Source of the DNA: Betaproteobacteria bacterium UBA6904
Lineage (GTDB): Bacteria > Pseudomonadota > Gammaproteobacteria > Burkholderiales > SG8-39
Reading direction: 5' to 3'
Assembly: GCA_002451175.1 (NCBI GenBank)
Contig: DKBI01000123.1
Span: 311 to 7,838, forward strand
Length of the DNA: 7,528 nt
The notes under the pieces are model-generated. The model was given only the letters and a program-made list of their open reading frames with translations, had not been told where the DNA came from and did not search any database. The position numbers and the translations under genes were made by a program. Every line of letters starts with the position of its first letter. Position 1 is the first letter of the stretch. This document shows positions 1-4,650 of this stretch, piece after piece.

Positions 1-248
1 TACGAGAGGACCGGAGTGGACGCATCCCTGGTGTACCGGTTGTCACGCCAGTGGCATTGCCGGGTAGCTATATGCGGAAGCGATAACCGCTGAAAGCATC
101 TAAGCGGGAAACGTGCCCCAAGATGAGACTTCCCGGAGGCTTGACCTCCCTGAAGGGTCGTCCAAGACCAGGACGTTGATAGGCGGGATGTGCAAGGGCT
201 GTAAGGCCTTCAGCTAACCCGTACTAATTGCCCGTGTGGCTTGACCCT
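1..248 (+). rRNA. 23S ribosomal RNA, 3' end (partial)
   Basis: This is the last ~250 nt (domain VI) of the large-subunit rRNA. The window opens inside the sarcin-ricin loop: the first bases tacgagaggacc correspond to about E. coli U2656 onward, which puts the ricin-target adenine (A2660) at position 5. The following segments, such as the one containing gcggaagcgataaccgctga and later gatgagacttcc, align base by base with the E. coli 3' domain. The molecule ends near cccgtgtggcttgaccct. The mature 3' end is set by comparison with E. coli and may be off by a few bases. The gene continues upstream of the window. Confidence 0.97.
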
Positions 249-395
249 ATAACCGTGAGTACTGCGTGCCGCCCGATCGGGCTGCTCGCGAACGGTTACT
301 GCGCGCTTGGCGCATCTCGAACCCTATTGCTTCTTCCGAATCGCGGCTTGTCCGCCAGGGTGGCGCATTCCGCCCGGCGTTCAGCCCATGATCAA
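249..395 (+). other. 23S-5S internal transcribed spacer
   Basis: About 147 nt separate the 23S and 5S rRNAs. I see no tRNA cloverleaf and no credible coding region here; a reading frame that runs through it also crosses both rRNAs and is not a gene. It is transcribed as part of the rRNA precursor and presumably holds RNase processing stems, which I could not define precisely. Confidence 0.8.
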
Positions 396-509
396 TCTGG
401 CGGCCATAGCAGCCTGGAACCACACCTTCCCATCCCGAACAGGACCGTGAAACGGGTTTGCGCCGATGATAGTGTGCATTCGTACGCGAAAGTAGGTCAC
501 CGCCAGGCC
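396..509 (+). rRNA. rrf: 5S ribosomal RNA
   Basis: This is a complete 5S rRNA of about 114 nt. The terminal helix I is visible: CTGGCGG at 397-403 pairs with CCGCCAG at 500-506. The conserved core segments cccatcccgaacaggaccg, gtgaaac, gcgccgatgatagtgtg and cgcgaaagtaggtcac are all present in order. The loop B/C wording (cttcccatcccgaacagga) is typical of Betaproteobacteria. It follows the 23S gene in the usual rrn order and is followed at once by a strong terminator. The ends are good to about two bases. Confidence 0.97.
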
Positions 510-521
510 ATTTACAGACGG

Positions 522-556
522 AAAACCCCGGGCTCGAAAGAGTACCGGGGTTTTTT
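522..556. terminator. rrn operon intrinsic terminator, probably bidirectional
   Basis: A perfect 10-bp inverted repeat, AAAACCCCGG (522-531) and CCGGGGTTTT (545-554), encloses a 13 nt loop. On the plus strand it is followed by a T run (551-556, then gttt), a classic Rho-independent terminator for the rRNA operon. Read on the minus strand the same stem ends in four T residues. It could therefore also stop transcription of the minus-strand gene whose stop codon lies at 604, about 48 bp away. The plus-strand role is clear; the minus-strand role is inferred. Confidence 0.93.
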
Positions 557-603
557 GTTTCAGCCGCGCTTGGAGCCGCTACTCGCGACTTCGCGTTCCG
601 TGG

Positions 604-1149
604 CTATTTCGTCTGGGGATTGACTATCTGCAACTGTCCGTCCTTTACCGGAATCTGCGGCCCCGGATGCTGGGCGAGACGAACGGCGCCTTCCTTGCCG
701 TCGAGTCGGTAGGCGACATCGTAGCCCGCGATCCTCTCTGACGTGTCGATCACCGTCTTGCAGCGACGCTCCGTGGACTGGACGACATCCTTGTCCTGCA
801 TGTTCTTCTGGACTCTGTTGCCCACGTAACCGCCTGCCGCTGCGCCGGCGATCGTAGCGACCGTCCTGCCGCTCCCGCCGCCGATCTGGCTGCCCAGCAA
901 GCCGCCCGCTGCCGCGCCGATCACCGTGCCGGTGACTCGGTGCTGGTCCTGCACTGGTGCCCTGCGCGTTACCACCCTGTCAGCGCATTCTTCGCGCGGC
1001 GTCTCGATGGTCTCCTTCACCTCCTTGACCGACACCACCTCGGCGTACTTGGGTCCGCTCACCACCTTGTAACCGGCAGTTCCCACGGCCCCCAGGACTG
1101 CGATCGAACTCACGCCGATCGCAATGCCCTTGATCATCGATGCGTCCAT
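604..1149 (-). CDS. glycine-zipper 2TM domain envelope protein
   Basis: This 181-residue protein belongs to the glycine-zipper 2TM (17 kDa surface antigen-like) group, in a form common in beta- and gammaproteobacteria. A hydrophobic N-terminal segment (about residues 6-26) is a membrane anchor or uncleaved signal. A conserved middle stretch with KETIETPREECADRVV (residues 46-60) leads into a glycine/alanine-rich zipper at 72-117, made of two hydrophobic halves rich in GxxxG spacing. The soluble tail carries ERRCKTVIDTSERIAGYDV and ends in IPVKDGQLQI. C55 and C130 flank the zipper and could form a disulfide. The start is supported by GGAG seven bases before the ATG; an in-frame ATG four codons later is less well placed. 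It is the last of four minus-strand genes and converges on the rrn terminator. The biochemical role is unknown; related proteins are associated with outer-membrane integrity. Confidence 0.88.
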   Translation of the reverse strand: MDASMIKGIAIGVSSIAVLGAVGTAGYKVVSGPKYAEVVSVKEVKETIETPREECADRVVTRRAPVQDQHRVTGTVIGAAAGGLLGSQIGGGSGRTVATIAGAAAGGYVGNRVQKNMQDKDVVQSTERRCKTVIDTSERIAGYDVAYRLDGKEGAVRLAQHPGPQIPVKDGQLQIVNPQTK

Positions 1150-1259
1150 TGCGATTCTCCGCCGCTTGCCGCGTTACGTTGCCGCGACCAGATTCCGTTG
1201 AGCCGCTTCACATCGGATTGCGTACTCGGGCCTGCCAAGGTGCTTACGGGAAGCCGGTC
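1150..1259 (-). other. intergenic gap between HdeA-like and glycine-zipper genes
   Basis: These 110 bp separate two genes on the same strand. I see the ribosome-binding site of the downstream gene (GGAG, read on the minus strand, just upstream of 1149) but no convincing terminator hairpin and no good promoter. The downstream gene could have its own promoter here or be read through from upstream. Confidence 0.4.
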
Positions 1260-1607
1260 TCATTTGAGGAACTTGGCGAAGGCTTCCAGCGCCTTGGCGC
1301 GGGGGTTGTCGAGACAATATTCGATGAAGTCGTCCGATGCCCGCGCCAGCGTTGCGGTCACGTATTGGGTGGCGCCCTTCTTGCCCAGGTAATAACCGTG
1401 CAGAACGCCTAGCGCAATCAGCCGATCCTCGCCGGTAAAACGCGTGATGTCTTTGCACAGCACTTCATTCATCTTGACGACCCCGGCTGAGTCCTCCACC
1501 TTCTTGCGCGCCTCTGCGGCGGAGTCCGCGGCCTGCACGCCATACGCGAACATCAAGGAGGTGGCTGTGATGGCTGCGGAAAGCGTTCTGCGCGTCGCGC
1601 TGGACAT
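1260..1607 (-). CDS. HdeA/HdeB-like periplasmic protein (paralogue 1)
   Basis: This 115-residue protein has a cleavable signal peptide: basic start, hydrophobic core around residues 9-23, and predicted cleavage after VQA (residue 26). The mature part looks like the HdeA/HdeB acid-chaperone family. It is small and helical, with exactly two mature cysteines, C51 and C98, 47 residues apart; E. coli HdeA has its single disulfide across nearly the same distance. The motifs HGYYLGKKGATQY and YCLDNP are shared with a second copy encoded at 3106-3426; over 70 gapless residues 32 are identical. HdeA and HdeB unfold at low pH and bind other periplasmic proteins. Whether this distant member is an acid chaperone is inference. 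The start is supported by GGAG about six bases before the ATG, and the gene sits 55 bp after the lipoprotein gene. Confidence 0.82.
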   Translation of the reverse strand: MSSATRRTLSAAITATSLMFAYGVQAADSAAEARKKVEDSAGVVKMNEVLCKDITRFTGEDRLIALGVLHGYYLGKKGATQYVTATLARASDDFIEYCLDNPRAKALEAFAKFLK

Positions 1608-1662
1608 GGTTTTCTCCGGATTGATGTCTGCATATCAGGCAACTGCGAGCCCGCGGCGTGCG

Positions 1663-1926
1663 TTACTTCTTCGATTGCCCGTCTCGCACACCTTGATCGT
1701 AGGCTCGCCGTTCGTTCTTCTTGCTTTGGTCGTAGAGATAGCCGCCCGCCGCTCCCGCGGCTGCGCCCGCAGCCGCCCAGCCCCAGCTGCCCGAAACGAT
1801 GCCGGCCGCCGCGCCGCCGACGGCGGCACCCGTCGTCACGCGCCGCTCCGTGTTGCTCATGCTCGCGCACCCAGACAGTGCGAGCGAGCTGATGAGCGCG
1901 CAGCAAACAATGCGTCCTCTGTTCAT
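1663..1926 (-). CDS. small glycine-zipper lipoprotein
   Basis: This 87-residue protein starts with a lipoprotein signal peptide whose lipobox LALSGC puts the lipidated cysteine at residue 20. The next residues, ASM, contain no aspartate at +2, which in enterobacterial rules favours export to the outer membrane. After a short linker (NTERRV) comes a glycine/alanine-rich zipper at about residues 31-63, with a central SGSWGW turn. A charged tail follows (DQSKKNERRAYDQGVRDGQSKK). AAGGAG lies seven bases before the ATG. The gene follows the Rap1a-like gene by only 34 bp and is very likely co-transcribed with it. It resembles the many short YMGG/glycine-zipper lipoproteins of proteobacteria. No specific function can be assigned. 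Confidence 0.85.
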   Translation of the reverse strand: MNRGRIVCCALISSLALSGCASMSNTERRVTTGAAVGGAAAGIVSGSWGWAAAGAAAGAAGGYLYDQSKKNERRAYDQGVRDGQSKK

Positions 1927-1960
1927 GATCTTGCTCCTTGGATCAATTCAACTGGTACCT

Positions 1961-2326
1961 TCAAGACCTGCAGGGGTAAACCCCACCCAGATACCGGAAC
2001 AGGCTGTCCACGGGGCGCTCGTCCAAATGCTGTGGATTTGCCTTGGCCCAGACGACAAATCCCCGGATGACCTCAGCTGGCGCGGGCGGCGGATTCGGCG
2101 CGCAAACGAAGCGGTCCGGACCTGTCGTGGCGGCGTTGTAGTAATGATAGGCGCCCGCTAGGTAGCCGTTGCAGAATTCCATGGCCCTGACGTGAAGCGG
2201 ATCATTGTCGGGCAGGCTGCAGAGTTCTAGGAGATTGCGCCCGCTGCTGAGTCGGAAGGTCGCTGCATCGAGGGCAAGCCCATTTCCCGAGATGAGGATC
2301 GCGGCGATAAACACGAGCGAGCGCAT
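1961..2326 (-). CDS. Rap1a/Tai-like family secreted protein
   Basis: This 121-residue protein has a signal peptide (hydrophobic core residues 4-18, likely cleavage near LALDA) and four cysteines, C36, C52, C75 and C119, enough for two disulfides. The pattern EFCNGYLAGAYHYY, then FVCAPNP, then VVWAKANPQHLDERPVDSL, and a final YPC near the C-terminus matches the Rap1a/Tai family. Named members of that family are periplasmic immunity proteins against type VI secretion amidase effectors; many others are orphans of unknown role. No amidase effector or secretion gene is visible nearby, so immunity is not claimed. The start has AAGGA eight bases before the ATG. It is the first gene of the minus-strand set and probably carries the promoter of the unit in the 2327-2690 region. 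Confidence 0.75.
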   Translation of the reverse strand: MRSLVFIAAILISGNGLALDAATFRLSSGRNLLELCSLPDNDPLHVRAMEFCNGYLAGAYHYYNAATTGPDRFVCAPNPPPAPAEVIRGFVVWAKANPQHLDERPVDSLFRYLGGVYPCRS

Positions 2327-2690
2327 AGGTTTCTTCCTTCAGGTTACGATGACCGTGCATGGGCGAGCACAGGGGCCGCGCATGCCTGCCGGCCATACGT
2401 CCGAGGAATTGTAGATGAGCATACGGCGCGACCATTGACGACGGTCAACTCTCCGGGGACTTGCAAGGGAACGCAACTTTACCGGCCAGACTCATCTCCT
2501 GCAAAAGGAGGAGAATAGCCATTCCCTTCGCCCGCACGCGCTGCGAAATGTCCACGCTTGTGATCCGATTCGGGCTGTCCTGGCGGCACCGCCCGGCAGC
2601 ATGAAGGGATCTCGGCTGGACATGGACAGGCGACGGTGGATGCGACTCGTGACCACTGATTTCAGCGACTCAACCCTGCGGAGGTCCGCA
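2327..2690. promoter_or_regulatory. divergent intergenic region, presumed promoters for both arms
   Basis: These 364 bp lie between the first genes of two divergent units, and I find no credible protein gene in them. They should hold a promoter for each direction. On the minus strand a possible pair is TTGACC (complement of 2443-2448) with TATGCT (2418-2423), though the 19 bp gap is long; a good-looking TACAAT (complement of 2408-2413) lies nearby without a clear -35. For the plus strand I see no convincing pair. Two small symmetrical elements are listed separately. A plus-strand ATG at 2601 is in frame with the downstream gene but lacks a ribosome-binding site, and 2691 is the better start. 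Confidence 0.5.
2435..2448. promoter_or_regulatory. inverted repeat TTGAC-N4-GTCAA, possible operator
   Basis: A short perfect inverted repeat (arms 2435-2439 and 2444-2448, 4 bp apart) lies in the divergent region and overlaps the candidate minus-strand -35 element. Its symmetry and position fit a repressor or activator half-site pair, but arms of only 5 bp can arise by chance. Confidence 0.25.
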
Positions 2691-3074
2691 ATGTCTAGGA
2701 AACATCCCACCCGAAAATCGAACTGGCTGCCCCTAATGGCAGTTGCGGCGCTGCTGGCCCTACCTGCGCTGGCCCAGCAGACGACCGTGATCATCAAGGA
2801 GGCGTCTCCGCCCACGACCGTTGTTGTCAAGCAGGCCCCGTCGGCGGCCGAGTGCTCTGCCCGTGCGGAGCGCGCGGCGATGGACTCGGCCGGCGTGGCC
2901 GGCGGCGCGGTCCGTGGCACGATTGGCGGTGCGGCGTTCGGCGCCATTGTCGGCGGCGGCCGCGGTGCGGAGCGTGGCGCCGTCGCCGGGGCCGTTGTCG
3001 GCGGTGTCGTCGGAGGTGCACGGCGGAATGATGTCTACCGGCGCGTCTACGACGATTGCATGAGAGGTTACTGA
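2691..3074 (+). CDS. secreted glycine-zipper protein
   Basis: This 127-residue exported protein starts at 2691, where GGAGG (2680-2684) sits six bases before the ATG and the sequence begins with a clear signal peptide: basic MSRKHPTRK, hydrophobic core residues 12-26, cleavage after ALA at residue 28. A longer frame from 2601 would bury the signal peptide and has no ribosome-binding site. The mature N-terminus has a short repeat, TTVIIKEA then TTVVVKQA (31-38 and 42-49). A glycine/alanine/valine-rich zipper fills 68-110 and a basic tail (RRNDVYRRVYDDCMRGY) ends the protein. C55 and C123 flank the zipper, as in the 604-1149 product, although the two proteins are otherwise different. It is followed 31 bp later by an HdeA-like gene, probably in the same transcript. 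Likely periplasmic or membrane-inserted; function unknown. Confidence 0.82.
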   Translation: MSRKHPTRKSNWLPLMAVAALLALPALAQQTTVIIKEASPPTTVVVKQAPSAAECSARAERAAMDSAGVAGGAVRGTIGGAAFGAIVGGGRGAERGAVAGAVVGGVVGGARRNDVYRRVYDDCMRGY

Positions 3075-3105
3075 TCCACCAACGTCTTCCAGAAAGGAAA
3101 CTTCA

Positions 3106-3426
3106 ATGCTCAAGTACAACGCTGGCATCATTGCCGCAGCGGCATTCGCCGCATTGCCCCTCGCCGTGATGAACGCCCTCGCTGCCGATGCACCGAGCCG
3201 CAACGCGAGGGACCTGAAGGAGTACACCTGCAAGGGCGTCATGCTCCTTTCGGGACAGGACCGCGACGTCGCCTTGGCGCTGGCGCATGGCTACGTGCTC
3301 GGTAAGAAAGGAACGACCAAGTACGAGATCGACAAGTTGGCGCAGATCACGGACAAGTTCATCGACCACTGCCTCGACAATCCGAAGGACAACGCCATGG
3401 CGGTCTTCGAGAAGATCGCCAAGTAA
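3106..3426 (+). CDS. HdeA/HdeB-like periplasmic protein (paralogue 2)
   Basis: This 106-residue protein has a signal peptide with cleavage predicted after ALA (residue 26) and a mature domain of about 80 residues. C42 and C89 are the only mature cysteines and are 47 apart, as in paralogue 1 and close to the HdeA disulfide spacing. The shared core runs from TCKGVMLLSGQD through AHGYVLGKKGTTKY to HCLDNPKDNAM. Many Lys/Asp/Glu residues are spread along predicted helices, as expected of an acid-responsive chaperone, but no activity can be read from sequence. AAGGA lies seven bases before the ATG. The gene follows the glycine-zipper gene by 31 bp and is trailed by a weak hairpin, so these two genes may form a unit. 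The family call is from motif, length and cysteine pattern. Confidence 0.83.
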   Translation: MLKYNAGIIAAAAFAALPLAVMNALAADAPSRNARDLKEYTCKGVMLLSGQDRDVALALAHGYVLGKKGTTKYEIDKLAQITDKFIDHCLDNPKDNAMAVFEKIAK

Positions 3427-3456
3427 CCCCGGCGCTGCTCCGCAGTCTGGGGTTTC
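3425..3456 (+). terminator. weak hairpin after HdeA-like gene
   Basis: AACCCC (3425-3430, overlapping the stop codon) can pair with GGGGTT (3449-3454), with an inner CTGC/GCAG stem. The following T tract is short (tttctt), so termination is likely only partial, and the next gene starts 20 bp later. Confidence 0.4.
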
Positions 3457-3476
3457 TTCGGGTACCGGAGCGCTTC

Positions 3477-3905
3477 ATGGACTTTCCCTTGCGGCTTCAG
3501 CGCATGACGACGGCCGTTTGCCGCGGCGATCCCGAGGCGGCTGCGGCCTGCTTCACGCCGGACGGCGTCTATCACGACGGTTTCTACGGCGAATTTCACG
3601 GCCGCGCGGAGATCGCGCGCATGGTGCGCGAGTTCTTCTATCGCGACGCGCGCGATTTCGAATGGCGCCTGTTCGACGCCGTTTCCGACGGCCGGATCGG
3701 TTACGCGCGCTATGACTTTTCCTACATCTCCCGGGTGGCCGGCAGCGCAGACCGGCGCGTCGGTTTCTCCGGCATGTGCTGCTGCGCGCTCGAGGGCGGT
3801 CTGATTCGCCGCTACAGCGAGATCTTCGAGCGCGCGCCGGTGCTGGCGAAACTCGGATTCGCCGACGCGCGCATCCTGAAGGCGATCAAGCGCTGGGCTG
3901 AGTAA
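3477..3905 (+). CDS. NTF2/SnoaL-like nuclear transport factor 2 family protein
   Basis: This 142-residue cytoplasmic protein (no signal peptide) has the layout of the SnoaL-like/NTF2-like cone fold. An N-terminal helix contains CRGDPEAAAACFTPDGVYHDGFYGEFHGRAEIARMV (residues 15-50, in two pieces: the 'few cycles then fall in a small pocket' helix pair and the first strands). Strands WRLFDAVSDGRIGYARYDF and FSGMCCCALEGGLIRRYSEIF follow. Such folds serve as isomerases, hydrolases or ligand-binding proteins, and the substrate here cannot be told. H33, D34 and H41 point to the expected pocket region. Three consecutive cysteines (101-103) are unusual. GGAG is six bases before the ATG. It lies between the envelope genes and imuA, 22 bp before the LexA box, and is probably not part of the SOS operon. 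Confidence 0.75.
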   Translation: MDFPLRLQRMTTAVCRGDPEAAAACFTPDGVYHDGFYGEFHGRAEIARMVREFFYRDARDFEWRLFDAVSDGRIGYARYDFSYISRVAGSADRRVGFSGMCCCALEGGLIRRYSEIFERAPVLAKLGFADARILKAIKRWAE

Positions 3906-3926
3906 CCCCTTGTGCTGGACGCGGAG

Positions 3927-3944
3927 ACTGTATAAAAATACAGT
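3927..3944. promoter_or_regulatory. LexA-binding site (SOS box) of the imuA-imuB-dnaE2 operon
   Basis: The sequence actgtataaaaatacagt is a perfect inverted repeat with 7-bp arms around a 4-bp A-rich centre. It has the CTG-N10-CAG spacing of the gamma/betaproteobacterial LexA consensus (CTGTatatatatACAG). It lies 5 bp upstream of the imuA start codon, where bound LexA would block transcription until RecA-stimulated self-cleavage after DNA damage. The promoter must overlap it: TATAAA at 3931-3936, or TACAGT at 3938-3943 with TGGACG at 3916-3921 (16 bp apart), are candidates that I cannot decide between. Confidence 0.94.
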
Positions 3945-3948
3945 ATCC

Positions 3949-4650
3949 GTGGCAACCCTTCAGGACCTTCTTGGCCGCCAGATCGTCTGGCGCGGCGGCG
4001 CTCCCGGCGCGGGACGCGTGCCTGCCGTGCCGACGGAATTCGAGATGCTCGACCGCGAGCTGCCGGGCGGCGGCTGGCCGGTCGGCGCGCTGACCGAAAT
4101 CCTGTACGCGTCCGAAGGCACCGGGGAACTGCAGTGCGTGATGCCAGCGCTCGCGGCGCTGACCCGGCAAGGCCGGCGCGTCGCCTGGGTGGCGCCGCCG
4201 CATCGGCCCTATGCACCCGGACTGTTGGAGAGCGGCGTGCGCGTCGAATGCCTGACGCTGGTACGCGTGAAGCAACGGCAGGATGCGCTGTGGGCCACGG
4301 AGCAGGTGCTGCGGGCGGGCGCCTGCCACGCGCTGCTGGCCTGGCTGCCCGCAGCGAACTACGCGGAGTTGCGCCGGCTCGCCGTGGCCGCCGAGTCGAG
4401 TCCCGGGTTCGTGGTCCTGTTCCGTTCGCCTCGCGTCCTGCACGAGAGCTCGCCCAGCCGCGTGAGACTGGTACTCGAATCGTGCGAAGGGCGGCTCGTC
4501 GCCCGGATTCTCAAGCGCCGCGGCGCGCCATCCGCGGCGCCGCTCGGCATTCCCGTGGGAAGACCTCTGCGTGCTCTGGATCGGATTTCATTTCCCGTCG
4601 CTGGCGCTCGAAGCGCTGCTGCGCGGGCGCGACTCGAAACTGTGGCATGA
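3949..4650 (+). CDS. imuA: translesion synthesis accessory protein ImuA
   Basis: ImuA is a RecA/SulA-like accessory protein of the damage-inducible ImuA-ImuB-DnaE2 mutasome. From the GTG at 3949 it has 233 residues and begins VATLQDLLGRQIVWRG, as family members do. The RecA-like core follows: ELPGGGWPVGALTEIL (37-52), then YASEGTGEL (53-61) where RecA has its Walker A loop, but without the lysine, so ATP binding by the usual route is doubtful. RRVAWVAPPHRPYAPGL and LLAWLPAANYAELRRL follow, and then SSPSRVRLVLE. An upstream TTG at 3910 is in frame, but using it would place the LexA box inside the gene, so GTG is preferred. No Shine-Dalgarno sequence precedes the GTG. The last 80 bp overlap imuB. 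Identity is strong from both motifs and gene order. Confidence 0.93.
   Translation: MATLQDLLGRQIVWRGGAPGAGRVPAVPTEFEMLDRELPGGGWPVGALTEILYASEGTGELQCVMPALAALTRQGRRVAWVAPPHRPYAPGLLESGVRVECLTLVRVKQRQDALWATEQVLRAGACHALLAWLPAANYAELRRLAVAAESSPGFVVLFRSPRVLHESSPSRVRLVLESCEGRLVARILKRRGAPSAAPLGIPVGRPLRALDRISFPVAGARSAAARARLETVA

Noticed and set aside
249..395. tRNA in the 23S-5S spacer
   Set aside because: No cloverleaf, TTCNANNC arm or CCA end can be found.
228..623. 131-residue plus-strand reading frame
   Set aside because: It runs across the 3' end of 23S, the spacer and the whole 5S rRNA and terminator; it is an rRNA artefact.
2601..2690. N-terminal extension of the glycine-zipper gene from ATG 2601
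   Set aside because: It has no ribosome-binding site and would place 30 charged residues before a normal signal peptide; ATG 2691 has an ideal GGAGG.
3910..3948. TTG start for imuA at 3910
   Set aside because: It would put the LexA operator inside the coding sequence, and its residues do not match the usual ImuA N-terminus.
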